From Stappia indica (GTDB lineage Bacteria; Pseudomonadota; Alphaproteobacteria; Rhizobiales; Stappiaceae): 64,000 nt of DNA. This document shows positions 25,207 through 35,446 of this stretch, one piece after another. The position numbers were made by a program, and so were the translations under genes. The notes under the pieces were generated by a model. The model was not told the DNA's origin, did not search any database, and saw only the letters and a program-made list of their open reading frames with translations. The DNA lies in NCBI RefSeq assembly GCF_009789575.1, contig NZ_CP046908.1, positions 3,625,001 to 3,689,000 of the forward strand, in the 5' to 3' direction. How positions within the stretch are numbered: position 1 is the first letter of the stretch; every line of letters begins with the position of its first letter.

Positions 25207-25713
25207 ATGTTGGACGTTTCGCCTGACATCCGGAAGGTTGTCGGTTCGAACGTCTTTGCACGTGTTTCTACGGACAATCGGTCAACCATGCTTCATGTCT
25301 TGCCGCATGCGGTTTTTCTTCACGTTGAAGACAACGTGAACGATGCCCTCGCATTCCGTCTGGCGCTCGAAAGCGCAACGGGAAACATTCGTGTCCGCCG
25401 CGTCGGCTCCGTGGAGACGGCGCTCGAGCTGCTGTCGACGCCGGATGCCGCCGGCCCGCCCTTCGATTGCGTCGTCGCCTCGCTGGACCTGCCCGGCGGC
25501 CGTGCCGGCGAACTGGCCCGGCGCGTGCGCCAGCGCCACGACAGCGCGACGCTGCCGCTGGTCGGCCTGACGCGCGGTGCCGTGCCTGTCGCAGCCGACG
25601 GCGACTGGTTCGACGCCGTTCACGAGAAGCCCGCGACCCCTCGCGAACTCAAGCGCATCGCGCGCGAGATCGTCGAGCTGTGGTTCTCGCGCGCCCGCCG
25701 CTTCCACTGCTAA
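25207..25713 (+). CDS. Degenerate response-regulator receiver protein
   Basis: 168 aa with one CheY-like domain from about residue 34 to 155 and no output domain. The acidic pair Glu41-Asp42 (HVEDNVND) and the conserved Lys141 (HEKPATPREL) are in place, but the residue that aligns with the phospho-acceptor Asp is Ser92 (VVASLDLPG). Phosphorylation in the usual way is therefore unlikely, unless the nearby Asp94 substitutes. The start is uncertain: 25144 (TTG), 25207 and 25288 are all in frame and none has a good Shine-Dalgarno. No kinase gene is adjacent. Confidence 0.75.
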   Translation: MLDVSPDIRKVVGSNVFARVSTDNRSTMLHVLPHAVFLHVEDNVNDALAFRLALESATGNIRVRRVGSVETALELLSTPDAAGPPFDCVVASLDLPGGRAGELARRVRQRHDSATLPLVGLTRGAVPVAADGDWFDAVHEKPATPRELKRIAREIVELWFSRARRFHC

Positions 25714-25748
25714 TTACTTGAAATAAAGAGACTGTCGGCGATCCGACC

Positions 25749-26693
25749 TCAGTAGCCGGTCGCCCGGTCGACGGTGTTGCGCAAGGCCTCGCCGGCCTCG
25801 AAGGCAAGGATCTGCTCGGCCACATAGGTCGAGATCGCCTCCGGGTCGCTGTCGGCGGCGACATGCGGCGTGATCACCACATTCTCCAGCTTCCACAGCG
25901 GACTGTGCGAGGGCAGCGGCTCGGTCTCGAACACGTCGAGGCTGGCGCCCCTCAGCGTGCCGTCGGTGAGCGCGCGGACGAGATCCGCCTCGACCTGGCT
26001 GCCGCCGCGCCCGGCATTGATGAAGACCGGCCCGCCGAGCGCCCCGTCCCGTGCCAGCTGCGACACGAGAGCGTAATCGACGAAGCCGTGCGTCTCCGGC
26101 GTCAGGGGCAGCAGGTTCACCAGAATGTCGGTGCGGGCGAGGAAGTCGCCGAGCTGAGCCTCGCCGGCATGGCAGGCGACCCCGTCGATCTGCTTGGGCC
26201 CGCGCGCCCAGCCGGCAACGTCAAAGCCCAATCGCACCAATACCTTGGCGGCTTCCGCGCCGAGCACGCCGAGGCCCAGAAGGCCGACCCGCACATGCCG
26301 CGCGGCCGGCTGTTCCAGGTCGCGCCACACGCCCTCGCGCTGCTGCGCGGCGTAGGCGAGATGCTGGCGATGGTGCAGCAGGACCTGGAGCGCCACCCAC
26401 TCGGCCATGCGCGCGGTCAGGTCCGGATCGACGACGCGCACCACCGGAACGTCCGGCAGTCCGGGCTGGGCCAGCAAATGGTCGACGCCGGCGCCGAGCG
26501 AAAAGATCACCTCGAGATTGGGGCAGGCGGCCAGGACCTCGGCCGGGGCCTTCCAGGCCAGCGCGTAGCGGATGTCGGCCGGGTCGCCGACGGCATCCGG
26601 CCAGGACCGGATCTCGTGTTCCGGCAGGTGCCGGGCAAGGCGCAGGGCCCAGGCGGCAGGGTTCCAGCCCTTGACGGCGATCAGCAAGCTCAT
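25749..26693 (-). CDS. D-2-hydroxyacid dehydrogenase, GhrA-like
   Basis: 314 aa NAD(P)H-dependent 2-hydroxyacid dehydrogenase of the glyoxylate/hydroxypyruvate reductase A type. Rossmann motif GLLGLGVLGAEAAKVL near residues 137-152; the catalytic Arg is in INAGRGGSQVE, Glu in DVFETEPLP and His in ITPHVAADSD. GGAGG precedes the ATG. It likely reduces glyoxylate or hydroxypyruvate. It is divergent from a 108-aa orphan gene across an AT-rich region with palindromes. Confidence 0.9.
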   Translation of the reverse strand: MSLLIAVKGWNPAAWALRLARHLPEHEIRSWPDAVGDPADIRYALAWKAPAEVLAACPNLEVIFSLGAGVDHLLAQPGLPDVPVVRVVDPDLTARMAEWVALQVLLHHRQHLAYAAQQREGVWRDLEQPAARHVRVGLLGLGVLGAEAAKVLVRLGFDVAGWARGPKQIDGVACHAGEAQLGDFLARTDILVNLLPLTPETHGFVDYALVSQLARDGALGGPVFINAGRGGSQVEADLVRALTDGTLRGASLDVFETEPLPSHSPLWKLENVVITPHVAADSDPEAISTYVAEQILAFEAGEALRNTVDRATGY

Positions 26694-26865
26694 GGCGGTC
26701 CTCCAAAGGGGTGTTTCCCTCCCTTAGAGCATCTTCCGCCGGCCTGTGCAGCACCTGGATCGAAAAAAGCGTCGCAAAGCCAAGCCTCTGGCGGCAAAGG
26801 CGCGGTGGTTGTCCGCATGGCTCCGAACCGCAATTCGCATCGACGATGCGGTGCGCAGCGAAACC

Positions 26866-26893
26866 GAATTTTGAGAGAAATTTTGCAAAATTC
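26866..26893. promoter_or_regulatory. Nested AT-rich inverted repeats, candidate operator
   Basis: GAATTTTG (26866-26873) and CAAAATTC (26886-26893) form an inverted repeat with a 12-base centre, and a perfect 14-bp palindrome AATTTTGCAAAATT (26879-26892) overlaps its right arm. It lies between two divergent genes in DNA much richer in A/T than the surroundings. A regulator binding site or promoter is likely; which protein binds is unknown. Confidence 0.5.
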
Positions 26894-26958
26894 CGCGCTG
26901 AAATCGGAAAAATTTGATTTTCTTGTCGCAAACGCACTTTTCCGGGGGGAGAGGATAA

Positions 26959-27285
26959 ATGGATATCGGAGACGTCAAGGAGGTGGTCGCCTGGGTCGAC
27001 CTGATGCCGGGGCCGGGTCGCACGCCGACCCTGCATGTGACCGGCACGGTGACCGTCCCGACACCCGGCCACGAAGTGATGGCCGAGTTCGCCGGGATCG
27101 AGACGTCGGAGCCGCCGGTCTACCTCATCGAGGTGACGCCGCGCGAGGGCGCCGGCCCCTGCCCGCAGGTGCCGACCGACATCAAGTTCCACTATATCGA
27201 ACGGAGCTACGCCGGGGCGGCGAGGACGGTGCGGGTGTTTTCCGGCAGCGACAGCGAGACGGCGAAGATCGGCGAGGCGCACTGA
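26959..27285 (+). CDS. Hypothetical protein, 108 aa
   Basis: I do not recognise this protein. It has no signal peptide or membrane helix; composition and alternating pattern (LHVTGTVTVP, VYLIEVTPREG, IKFHYIERSYAG, ARTVRVFSG) suggest a small all-beta domain. A very strong Shine-Dalgarno (GGGGGAGAGGA) supports translation from 26959, and the codon third positions are GC-rich as in the neighbours. It is divergent from the GhrA-like gene, behind a palindrome-rich promoter region, and convergent with rmuC. Confidence 0.8.
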   Translation: MDIGDVKEVVAWVDLMPGPGRTPTLHVTGTVTVPTPGHEVMAEFAGIETSEPPVYLIEVTPREGAGPCPQVPTDIKFHYIERSYAGAARTVRVFSGSDSETAKIGEAH

Positions 27286-27425
27286 CGCGGGGCCGACTTG
27301 TCCCCGCTCGCCGCCGGCCTCTATCCCCGCCCTATCCCCGGTGCCGTGCCCGCTCCGGACCGGGGTGGGCGGGCGTCGTTATCCCCGCAGGGTGCCGGCT
27401 GGCGTATGATATGTGGAGTTGGCCT

Positions 27426-28694
27426 TCAGTCGGCGGCGTAGGGGTCGTGCAGGCCCGGCAGGGGCAGGGGGCGTGCCGGCTCGTCGCGGCGGCCACGCGG
27501 CTCGGCCGCCGGCGTGCCGCCAACAGGGCCCGGCCGGTCGGCGGTGCCGTCTGAAGCCTGCTCGCCGCGCGGCGGGGCAAGGTCGAGATCGCCGATGGTG
27601 CGGCCGCGCTTGCCGATCTTGTCGGTCGAAATGAGGATCTGCTCGATGTCGCGTCCGGCCTGGCCGAAATGCTGCTGCAGCTTGCGGACCCGCTCGTCCA
27701 GCCGGTCGACATCGGCGACGAGATGGGCAACCTCGGCCTGGATCCGGTGCGCCTCCTCGCGCAGCCGCGCATCGCGCAGCACCGACTGGACCACCTGGAT
27801 CGACAGCAGCAGGAGCGAGGGCGAGACGATCACCACCCGGACTCGGTGCGCCTTCTGGACGATGTCGGCGAACTGCTCGTGGATCTCGGCGAAGATGCTT
27901 TCGGACGGCACGAACATGAAGGCCGTGTCCTGGGTTTCGCCGGGAATGAGGTAGCGCTCGGCGATGTCCGTCAGGTGCTTGCCGATGTCGCGGCGGAACC
28001 GGGCGCGCGCCTGCTTCAGCGATTCCGCTCCTTCCGCCTGCTTCAGCTCGTTATAGGCCTCGAGCGGAAACTTGGCGTCGATGACGAGGGGCGGCGCGCC
28101 GTTCGGCAGATGGATCAGGCAGTCGGGCCGCACCCGGGTCGACAGGGTCGCCTGGAAACTGTAGCCGCCCGGCGCCAGCGCATCCTGGACGATGGCTTCC
28201 ATCCGGCCCTGGCCGAAGGCGCCGCGCGCCTGCTTGTTGTCGAGGATCGACTGCAGCGCCCCGACCTGGCCGGAGAGGTCGCGGATCGTCGCCTGCGCCC
28301 GGTCGATGACTGCGAGGCGCTCGTGCAGGTGGCGCAACCCGTCATGGGTGCGCCGCGTCGTCTCGGCCATCGACTGGCCGAGCTTGTGGCTCATGCCGTC
28401 GAGCCGCTCGTTGACCGCGCGCATCAGGTCGCCCTGCCGGGAGCCGAAGACCTCGGCCATGGTCTGCATCCGGCCGGTCATTTCGGACTGGACCTTGAGC
28501 AGGTCGGCGATCCGCGCCTCGAGCTCGCGCGCGTGTTCGGCGGCCCGCCATTCGGCATCGCGGGCCCGGCCCGCCTGCCGAGAGACAGAGACGAGCGTCA
28601 GCACCGCGGCTGCGAGCAGCAGCAGCGCCGCACCGACCAGCGCCTCGCCGAGCGACACCGGCCGGCCGAGCAGAGTGAAGAGAATCGTCTCCAT
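27426..28694 (-). CDS. rmuC: DNA recombination protein RmuC
   Basis: 422 aa. N-terminal transmembrane helix ([18 protein letters not shown]), a long coiled-coil (about residues 45-140) and the RmuC nuclease-like domain with [21 protein letters not shown] split by PLEAYN and [17 protein letters not shown]. RmuC limits inversions at short repeats in E. coli. The ATG at 28694 is chosen because it begins the membrane anchor. It is divergent from def, a gene pair often kept in Hyphomicrobiales. The C-terminal 40 residues are low-complexity Pro/Arg/Gly-rich. Confidence 0.93.
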   Translation of the reverse strand: METILFTLLGRPVSLGEALVGAALLLLAAAVLTLVSVSRQAGRARDAEWRAAEHARELEARIADLLKVQSEMTGRMQTMAEVFGSRQGDLMRAVNERLDGMSHKLGQSMAETTRRTHDGLRHLHERLAVIDRAQATIRDLSGQVGALQSILDNKQARGAFGQGRMEAIVQDALAPGGYSFQATLSTRVRPDCLIHLPNGAPPLVIDAKFPLEAYNELKQAEGAESLKQARARFRRDIGKHLTDIAERYLIPGETQDTAFMFVPSESIFAEIHEQFADIVQKAHRVRVVIVSPSLLLLSIQVVQSVLRDARLREEAHRIQAEVAHLVADVDRLDERVRKLQQHFGQAGRDIEQILISTDKIGKRGRTIGDLDLAPPRGEQASDGTADRPGPVGGTPAAEPRGRRDEPARPLPLPGLHDPYAAD

Positions 28695-28899
28695 GGAAAC
28701 AAAGATAGAACATTTGCCGCTGCCGCGAAACGGCGCAAGCGTGCAGGGCGGCAACCGGGCACCGTGGGCGGGCCGAGGGGCGCCCGGCGCGCGCACGACG
28801 CCGGCAGCTCCCTCGCGTGGGGCCGTAAACCGCGGAAATCGTGCGTTCCGGGCGCATCCGCGCGTTGACGCGGGCGGCCTTCTCCCATATTTCAGCACC

Positions 28900-29418
28900 A
28901 TGACGAAACGAGACATCATCATCCTGCCGGATCCCAAGCTGCGCCTGGTCAGCGAGCCGGTCGCCAGCGTCGACGACGCCGTGCGCCAGCTGGCCGACGA
29001 CATGCTGGAAACCATGTACGACGCGCCGGGCATCGGGCTGGCCGCGATCCAGATCGGCGTGCCGACGCGCATGCTGGTGCTGGACGTGGCGCGCGAGGGC
29101 GAGACGCCCGCGCCGATGGTGGTGATCAACCCCGAGATCGTCTGGGAATCCGACGAGCACTCCGTCTATCAGGAGGGCTGCCTGTCGATCCCCGAATATT
29201 ACGAGGACGTGGAGCGGCCGGAGCGCATCGGCCTGCGCTTCCTCGACCGCGAGGGCGCGCAGCGCGAGATCGAGGCCGACGGCCTGCTCGCCACCTGCCT
29301 GCAGCACGAGATCGACCACCTGAACGGCGTGCTGTTCATCGACCACATTTCCAAGCTGAAGCGCGACCGCGTCGTGAAGAAGTTCCAGAAGCAGGCCCGG
29401 CTGACCGAAAAGGCCTGA
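28900..29418 (+). CDS. def: Peptide deformylase
   Basis: 172 aa iron/zinc enzyme removing the formyl group from nascent proteins. All three motifs are present: [10 protein letters not shown] (I), EGCLSIP with the metal Cys (II) and QHEIDHLNG with the two metal His and the catalytic Glu (III). The ATG at 28900 matches homologue length; no clear Shine-Dalgarno. marC, then fmt, follow on the same strand, so formylation and deformylation genes are close. Confidence 0.97.
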   Translation: MTKRDIIILPDPKLRLVSEPVASVDDAVRQLADDMLETMYDAPGIGLAAIQIGVPTRMLVLDVAREGETPAPMVVINPEIVWESDEHSVYQEGCLSIPEYYEDVERPERIGLRFLDREGAQREIEADGLLATCLQHEIDHLNGVLFIDHISKLKRDRVVKKFQKQARLTEKA

Positions 29419-29459
29419 GCCGCGCCGGAGACTGAACCTGCGACCCGGGAGCCGGACGC

Positions 29460-30092
29460 ATGGACATCGCCTTCTTCCTCAAGGTCTTCGCGGCGCTTTT
29501 CGCGATCATGAACCCGGTCGCCAACCTGCCGGTGTTCCTGGCGCTGACCGGCGACCGCGATGCGGCGGGAAAGCGCGCCGTCGCGCTGACCGCAACGCTC
29601 GGCCTGATTGCCGGCTCGGTCGTCGTCTTCTTCGGCGGCGAGGCGATCCTGTCGCTCTTCGGCATCAGTATCGACGGCTTCCGCCTTGCCGGCGGGCTGC
29701 TGATCCTGCTGATCGCCCTCTCCATGCTGCATGGCGGCGAAAGCAGCGCGCAGGCCGGCACGGACGCAGAGAAAGAGCATCACCGGAGCGTCGACAATCC
29801 GGGCATCTACCCCTTGACCGTGCCGATGCTGCTCGGACCCGGCTCGATCTCGACCATCGTCATCTTCCGCGAGCAGGCGAGCGGGACGGGGCAGGAGATC
29901 GCCCTGGTGGCGGCGCTGGCTGCCATGGTCGCCGTGCTCTCGGCGACCTTTCTCGCCGCGCCGCTGCTGACGCGGGTGCTGGGCCGCACCGCGATCAGCA
30001 TCATGAGCCGGCTGATGGGCATGATCCTTGCCGCCATCGCCATGGAGATGATGGTGGCGAGCCTCAAGGCCCTGTTGCCCGGTCTTGCATGA
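29460..30092 (+). CDS. MarC family integral membrane protein
   Basis: 210 aa with about six transmembrane helices. Family signatures are FAIMNPVANLPVFLALTGD near the N-terminus and TVPMLLGPGSISTIVIF in the middle, both typical of MarC/UPF0056. The function is not established; the old link with multiple antibiotic resistance was not upheld. It sits between def (41-base gap) and fmt (81-base gap), interrupting the usual def-fmt pair. Confidence 0.92.
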   Translation: MDIAFFLKVFAALFAIMNPVANLPVFLALTGDRDAAGKRAVALTATLGLIAGSVVVFFGGEAILSLFGISIDGFRLAGGLLILLIALSMLHGGESSAQAGTDAEKEHHRSVDNPGIYPLTVPMLLGPGSISTIVIFREQASGTGQEIALVAALAAMVAVLSATFLAAPLLTRVLGRTAISIMSRLMGMILAAIAMEMMVASLKALLPGLA

Positions 30093-30173
30093 AGCGCCTC
30101 GCATGACGCGCCTTGCCTGATACGTTCAAACCCCTGAAAGCCGAGCCCTGCTCGACCCTTCGAAGGAGAAATC

Positions 30174-31115
30174 ATGACCTTGCGCATCGTCTTCATGGGA
30201 ACGCCGGAGTTTTCCGTTCCGACCTTGATGGAGATCGTCGGCCAGGGTCACGATGTCGTCGCCTGCTACACCCAGCCGCCGCGAAAAGCGGGCCGGGGCA
30301 TGGAAGAGCGCAAGTCGGCGGTGCACCAGGCGGCGGAGACGCTGGGCATTCCGGTGCGCTGCCCGCAGTCGCTGAAGAGCGAGGAGGAGCGCGCCGCCCT
30401 TGCCGAGCTCGCGCCCGACGCGGCCGTCGTCGTCGCCTACGGGTTGCTGCTGCCGCGCGCGGTGCTCGACATTCCGGTGCATGGCTGCCTCAACCTGCAT
30501 GCCTCGCTGCTGCCGCGCTGGCGCGGCGCGGCGCCGATCAACCGGGCGATCATGGCCGGCGACACGGAAACCGGCGTCGAAGTGATGCGCATGGAAGCCG
30601 GGCTCGACACCGGGCCGGTCTACATGGCCGAGAAGCTGGCGATCGGGCAGGACATGACGGCCGGCGAGCTGCACGACCGCCTGTCGGTGCTGGGCGCCGA
30701 CCTGATGGTGCGCGCGCTTGCCGCCCTGCCGCGCGGCGCCCTGGTGCCGACGCCGCAAGTGGAGGAGGGCGTCACCTACGCCCGCAAGATCGACAAGGCC
30801 GAGACCCGCATCGACTGGACCCGGCCGGCCCGCGAGGTGCACGACCATGTGCGCGGGCTCTCGCCCTTTCCAGGGGCCTGGTGCGAGGTGGAGATCGCCG
30901 GGCGCTCCGAGCGGGTGAAGGTGCTGCGCAGCACGCTGGACGAAAGCGCCACGGGCGAGCCGGGCACGCTGCTGTCCGCCGGCGACGAGTTGCTGGTCGC
31001 TTGCGGCAGCGGTGCGGTGCGTCTGGTGCAGCTGCAGCGCGCGGGCAAGAAGCCGATGCCGGCGGCCGAGTTCCAGCGCGGGGCGCAGCTCAGCCCTGGT
31101 GCGCGCCTGTCTTGA
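30174..31115 (+). CDS. fmt: Methionyl-tRNA formyltransferase
   Basis: 313 aa; formylates initiator Met-tRNA with 10-formyl-THF. The N-terminal Rossmann-like domain starts [15 protein letters not shown], the catalytic motif is [17 protein letters not shown], and the C-terminal OB-like domain includes [24 protein letters not shown] lies before the ATG. The length matches the family. Confidence 0.97.
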   Translation: MTLRIVFMGTPEFSVPTLMEIVGQGHDVVACYTQPPRKAGRGMEERKSAVHQAAETLGIPVRCPQSLKSEEERAALAELAPDAAVVVAYGLLLPRAVLDIPVHGCLNLHASLLPRWRGAAPINRAIMAGDTETGVEVMRMEAGLDTGPVYMAEKLAIGQDMTAGELHDRLSVLGADLMVRALAALPRGALVPTPQVEEGVTYARKIDKAETRIDWTRPAREVHDHVRGLSPFPGAWCEVEIAGRSERVKVLRSTLDESATGEPGTLLSAGDELLVACGSGAVRLVQLQRAGKKPMPAAEFQRGAQLSPGARLS

Positions 31116-31218
31116 CCCTGCCTGTCCATCCATCGCCAAGCGGACGCGCGGCAGGCTATGATGCCCGCCAGCAAACCCGGCAGCCGCCGGTGCCAAATCG
31201 CCAAACGGATCCCAGACG

Positions 31219-31746
31219 ATGACCCATCCCGCGCTTGAACCCGAGATCCGCCCTGCCACCCCTGCCGACGAGGCCGATATCTCGATGGTCATCGCCACGG
31301 CCTTCGGCGACGAGGCCGAGGCGCGGCTGGTCGACGAGCTGCGCTCCTGCGGCGCGCTGGTGCTGGAGCAGGTCGCGGTCGACCGGGACGGGCGCGTCGT
31401 CGGCCATATCGCCTTTTCGCGGGTGACCGGGTCGGGCGCCGGCCACCGCCTTGCCATCTCCTGCCTGGCGCCGATTTCCGTCAGTCCCGACCGCCAGCGC
31501 GGCGGCATCGGCTCGGCGCTGATCCGCGCCGGGATCGCAGCCCTGCGCGAGGGCGGCGAGGATCTCGTCCTGGTGCTGGGCCATCCCGGCTATTACCCGC
31601 GCTTCGGCTTCGATCCGGAGCTTGCGAAAAAGGTCGCCGGCCCCTATGCGGGACCTGCCTTCCAGGCGCTGGCGCTGAGCGAGGCCGCCCGTGCGGCCCT
31701 GCCGATCGAGGTCACCTTCGCCACGCCCTTCGAGGCCTTCGAGTAA
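31219..31746 (+). CDS. GNAT family N-acetyltransferase, YhbS-like
   Basis: 175 aa GNAT fold. Acetyl-CoA-binding motif A is [19 protein letters not shown] (R-x-x-G-x-G), followed by [18 protein letters not shown], which is typical of YhbS-type acetyltransferases. The substrate is unknown. It is placed between fmt and truA with a 103-base gap upstream. Confidence 0.9.
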   Translation: MTHPALEPEIRPATPADEADISMVIATAFGDEAEARLVDELRSCGALVLEQVAVDRDGRVVGHIAFSRVTGSGAGHRLAISCLAPISVSPDRQRGGIGSALIRAGIAALREGGEDLVLVLGHPGYYPRFGFDPELAKKVAGPYAGPAFQALALSEAARAALPIEVTFATPFEAFE

Positions 31747-31780
31747 CCCCGCGCGACAACCGGCGAGCCGATCCCGTTCC

Positions 31781-32623
31781 ATGCCCCGATACAAGCTGAC
31801 AGTCGACTATGACGGCCGCCCTTTCGTGGGCTGGCAGCGGCAGGACAACGGTCCGTCCGTGCAGGGTGTGATCGAGCGGGCGGTGAAGGCGTTTTCCGGC
31901 GAGACGGTGACCATCGGCGGGGCGGGGCGCACCGATTCCGGCGTGCATGCGACCGGGCAGGTCGCGCATCTCGATCTGGAGAAGGACTGGCCGGCGGCAA
32001 CCGTGCTCGGCGCGCTCAACTTCCACTGCCTGCCCGATCCGGTGGCGATCCTCGCATGCGAGAAAATGCATGAGGGGTTCGATGCGCGGTTCTCTGCGAT
32101 CCGCCGCCACTACCGCTATCGCATCGCCAACCGGCTGGCGCCGCTGACCCACGATCTGGGGCTGGCCTGGCACGTGAAGAAGCCGCTGGACGCAGAAGCG
32201 ATGCACGAGGCCGCGCAGGTCTTCGTCGGCCATCACGACTTCACCACCTTCCGCCATTCGCGCTGCCAGGCGAAGAGCCCTTGGAAGACGCTGGAGACCT
32301 TCAGCGTGCGCCGGGAGGGCGAGAGCATCATCGCCGAATGTTCTTCGCGTTCCTTCCTGCACAACCAGGTGCGCTCGATGGTCGGCACGCTGCGGCTGGT
32401 CGGCGAAGGGCGCTGGGGGCCGGAGGATGTCGCAAAGGCGCTGGCGGCGCGGAGCCGCGAGGCCTGCGGCCCGGTGGCGCCGCCCGACGGGCTGTATCTG
32501 ACGCAGGTCGACTATCGCCCGGCGGAAGAGGATGCGGCCTCGCTCGCCGCCTATCGCGCCGGGCTTGCCGCCGGGGCGGATGAGGACGACGAGGCGGTCG
32601 GGGACGTGGTCTCGGGCGACTGA
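31781..32623 (+). CDS. truA: tRNA pseudouridine(38-40) synthase
   Basis: 280 aa. The catalytic Asp lies in [14 protein letters not shown], near residue 52, and the N-terminus [18 protein letters not shown] is classical. The family core ends near VDYRPAEED; about 30 extra acidic, Ala-rich residues follow. That tail is read through 73 bases that also encode the tail of the convergent DUF2189 gene. The ATG at 31781 is chosen because family homology begins there. Confidence 0.96.
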   Translation: MPRYKLTVDYDGRPFVGWQRQDNGPSVQGVIERAVKAFSGETVTIGGAGRTDSGVHATGQVAHLDLEKDWPAATVLGALNFHCLPDPVAILACEKMHEGFDARFSAIRRHYRYRIANRLAPLTHDLGLAWHVKKPLDAEAMHEAAQVFVGHHDFTTFRHSRCQAKSPWKTLETFSVRREGESIIAECSSRSFLHNQVRSMVGTLRLVGEGRWGPEDVAKALAARSREACGPVAPPDGLYLTQVDYRPAEEDAASLAAYRAGLAAGADEDDEAVGDVVSGD

Positions 32624-33453
32624 AGGCCGGCCTCGTCCTCCTGCGGGGCGGGCGGCACCAGCTTGCGATAGAGATGCCAGGTGGTGTGGCCGAGCACCGG
32701 CAGGGCGACGAGCAGCCCGGCGAACAGCGGCAGCATCGACACGATCAGCGTTGCGGTGACGACCAGCGCCCAGCCGATCATCGGCTTCGGGCTGGTGACG
32801 ACCGCGCGCACGCTGGTGATCATCGCGGTGATGAAGTCGACGTCCCGGTCGAGCAGCATCGGGAAGGACACGACGGTCAGCGAGAACAGGATGACCGACA
32901 GCACCGCGCCGATGGCATTGCCGATGACCAGGAACATCAGGCCTTCGGGCGTCGTCACCACCACCTCGACGAAGGCGCCGAAGGACGAGAACGATTTGAA
33001 GCCGAGGAACAGGGCGAGCAGCAGCCGCACCTGATACATCCACATGATCTGGACGAAGAGCACGACGAAGGCCATCCAGGCGATCTCGCGCTTGCGCTGC
33101 GCCCAGACGACGCCGAGGACGCCCGGCCAGTCGAGCGGCTCGCCCGTCTCCAGCCGGCGGCTGACCTCGTAGAGGCCGACGGCGATGAACGGGCCGATCA
33201 GCCCGAAGCCGATGGCCAGCGGATAGCTGAGATAGCTCATGTGCAGGGCGGAGGCGGTGAGCAGCACCAAGATGCCGCCAAGGGCATAGACGGCGCCGAA
33301 GAACAGGCCGAAGCGCGGCGCCTTGCGGAAGTCGCGCATGCCCGCGCCGAGCGCGTCGACGATGGCGTCGAAGCCGATGGCGTTGACCCGCGTCGGATCG
33401 GGCCGCCGCACGGGCTGCCCCTCGCTCGCGCTGCTGCCGTGTTCGCCCGTCAT
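32551..33453 (-). CDS. DUF2189 domain membrane protein
   Basis: 300 aa with about six transmembrane helices. Segments such as [20 protein letters not shown] and [12 protein letters not shown] match DUF2189 integral membrane proteins, which are often linked with cytochrome c oxidase genes, though none are here. The C-terminal 30 residues are Ser/Ala/Pro-rich and overlap truA on the other strand by 73 bases. Function unknown. Confidence 0.87.
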   Translation of the reverse strand: MTGEHGSSASEGQPVRRPDPTRVNAIGFDAIVDALGAGMRDFRKAPRFGLFFGAVYALGGILVLLTASALHMSYLSYPLAIGFGLIGPFIAVGLYEVSRRLETGEPLDWPGVLGVVWAQRKREIAWMAFVVLFVQIMWMYQVRLLLALFLGFKSFSSFGAFVEVVVTTPEGLMFLVIGNAIGAVLSVILFSLTVVSFPMLLDRDVDFITAMITSVRAVVTSPKPMIGWALVVTATLIVSMLPLFAGLLVALPVLGHTTWHLYRKLVPPAPQEDEAGLQSPETTSPTASSSSSAPAASPAR

Positions 33454-33592
33454 TGCCTGCCTCCCCTGACGCTCTTGTTTCCCGATACTGCAACAAGCAG
33501 CTTTACTGAAACAAGAATGCCGCCGCCCGTCATCTTCGCAAAGATACGTGCAAGGCGGGCGCCCGGATCCGGGCGGGGGGCAAGTCCGCCTG

Positions 33593-34765
33593 TTAGCCGG
33601 CGAAATAGCTGTCGAGGAAGCGGCGATAGATGGCGGTCAGGCCGTCGAGCTCGGCGAGCGGCACGCGCTCGTCGACCTGGTGCATGGTCTGGCCGACGAG
33701 ACCGAACTCGACCACCGGGCAGTAATTCTTGATGAAGCGGGCATCCGAGGTGCCGCCGCCCGTCGACAGCTCCGGCCGGCGGCCGGTCTCCGCCTCGACC
33801 GCATCCGCCAGCGCGTCGATCAGCTCCGCATCGTGGGTGAGGAAACTGTCGCTGGAATCGCTGGTGAAATCGAGCTGCCAGTCGCAGGTGAGCCCTTCGA
33901 CGCCGGCAAGCTCGGCACGCAGATGCGCCTTCAGGCTGTCCACCGACCAGGTGTCGTTGAAGCGGATGTTGAAATTGGCGACCGCCTTGCGCGGGATGAC
34001 GTTGAAGGCGGTGTTGCCGACATCGACGGTGGTGATCTCCAGGTTCGACGGCTGGAAGCGCTCGTTGCCGGCATCGAGCACGAGAGCGTCGAGGCGGGCG
34101 AGCAGCACCAGCATGTCGGAGACCGGGTTCTTCGCCAGATGCGGATAGGCGACATGGCCCTGCACGCCGGTGACCGTGACGATGCCCGACAGCGAGCCGC
34201 GCCGGCCGACCTTGATCGCATCGCCGAGATGGTCGGGATTGGTCGGCTCGCCGACGATGCAGGCGTCGAACCGGTGGCCGCGCTCTGCCGCCCATTCCAG
34301 CAGCTTGACCGTGCCGTTGATCGCCGGGCCTTCCTCGTCGCCGGTGATCAGGAAGGAGATGCGCCCCGGCAAGTCCTCGCCCTTCTCCGCGACATAGGCG
34401 ATGGCGGCGGCAGCGAAGGCGGCGATGCCGCCCTTCATGTCGACCGCGCCGCGCCCGTGCAGGATGCCGTCCTCGACCGTGCCGTCGAACGGGCCGTGCC
34501 GCCAGGCGCCCGCATCGCCCGCCGGCACCACGTCCGTATGGCCGGCAAAGGCAAGGTTCGGACCCCGCGTGCCGATGGTGGCGAAGAGGTTCTCCACGTC
34601 CGGCGTGCCGTGGTCCGAGAACACCATGCGCTCGACCGTGAAGCCGGCCGCCTTCAGCCGCTCGTCCAGCAGCGCGAGCGCCCCGCCCTCGGCCGGCGTC
34701 ACGGACGGACAGCGGAGCAGGTCGCGGGCAAGGGTGGCGGCGGGGGAAAGGGGCTGGTGGGTCAC
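33593..34765 (-). CDS. dapE: Succinyl-diaminopimelate desuccinylase
   Basis: 390 aa M20 metallohydrolase of the lysine/meso-DAP pathway. Motifs: [13 protein letters not shown] (metal His and Asp), [14 protein letters not shown], the catalytic Glu pair in [13 protein letters not shown] and [15 protein letters not shown] near the C-terminus. Start is taken as the GTG at 34765 (VTHQPLSP), which matches family length; an in-frame ATG at 34858 would overlap the next gene. dapD lies 1.4 kb away on the same strand. Confidence 0.94.
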   Translation of the reverse strand: MTHQPLSPAATLARDLLRCPSVTPAEGGALALLDERLKAAGFTVERMVFSDHGTPDVENLFATIGTRGPNLAFAGHTDVVPAGDAGAWRHGPFDGTVEDGILHGRGAVDMKGGIAAFAAAAIAYVAEKGEDLPGRISFLITGDEEGPAINGTVKLLEWAAERGHRFDACIVGEPTNPDHLGDAIKVGRRGSLSGIVTVTGVQGHVAYPHLAKNPVSDMLVLLARLDALVLDAGNERFQPSNLEITTVDVGNTAFNVIPRKAVANFNIRFNDTWSVDSLKAHLRAELAGVEGLTCDWQLDFTSDSSDSFLTHDAELIDALADAVEAETGRRPELSTGGGTSDARFIKNYCPVVEFGLVGQTMHQVDERVPLAELDGLTAIYRRFLDSYFAG

Positions 34766-34811
34766 GGGCAGGCGGCTTTCGGATGGAAGGGCAGGAACGA
34801 AAAGACGGGCG

Positions 34812-35240
34812 TCAGGACGGTTTCGCCCAGCGGCTGTTGGGGCGCGGGCCATAGGCATTGGGGCCGGGCTCGCCGGGCATCAGGCCGAGGCCGATGACGA
34901 AGAAGAAATTGATCACCGGCACGAAGATCAGCACGGCGAGGAAGCCGGAGAGGTTTCGGTCCTGCAGCCGCTTGATGGCGAGCGCGAGAACCACCCAGTG
35001 GCTGGCGAACAGCATGTAGGGCAGCAGCGGATGCGAGTTGACGAAATCCTCCATCGACACCACTGCGGTCTGGTCGCCGGGGATTTCCAGGGTCTGGACC
35101 CAGAGGCTGACGGGGATCGCGAAGACCGCCCACAGGAAGCCGAGCGCCAGCATGTAAGGCTCGCGCGAGACGCGCCCGATCGGGCTGAAGAACAGCCAGA
35201 ACGGCCCCAGCGGGCCCGGATATGCTTGCGGCTGCGACAT
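34812..35240 (-). CDS. DUF805 family membrane protein
   Basis: 142 aa, about four transmembrane helices. It begins with the typical DUF805 pattern ([15 protein letters not shown], comparable with the F-x-GRxxRxxYW motif), includes [13 protein letters not shown] (R-L-x-D-x-x-x-S-G-W type) and ends near [10 protein letters not shown], which is diagnostic. Function unknown. CAGGAAG before the ATG at 35240 supports this start. It precedes dapE on the same strand by 46 bases. Confidence 0.9.
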   Translation of the reverse strand: MSQPQAYPGPLGPFWLFFSPIGRVSREPYMLALGFLWAVFAIPVSLWVQTLEIPGDQTAVVSMEDFVNSHPLLPYMLFASHWVVLALAIKRLQDRNLSGFLAVLIFVPVINFFFVIGLGLMPGEPGPNAYGPRPNSRWAKPS

Positions 35241-35446
35241 GGAACTTCCTGGACGGGACACTGTCTGCTGCCTCCGAAGTAGGCCGCCGGCGAGAGACAA
35301 TCAAGCCGCTTGCCCGGATTGTCCCGCCCCGCGCGGCGTTTTGCCCGCCCGTTAATCGGCGGTTATGGGAATGCTGCTACGCAAAAGACCGTGGTCGGAC
35401 GCCTGCCCGCACCGCCGACGACGCCACAACCGCCGGGAGAGTATCC

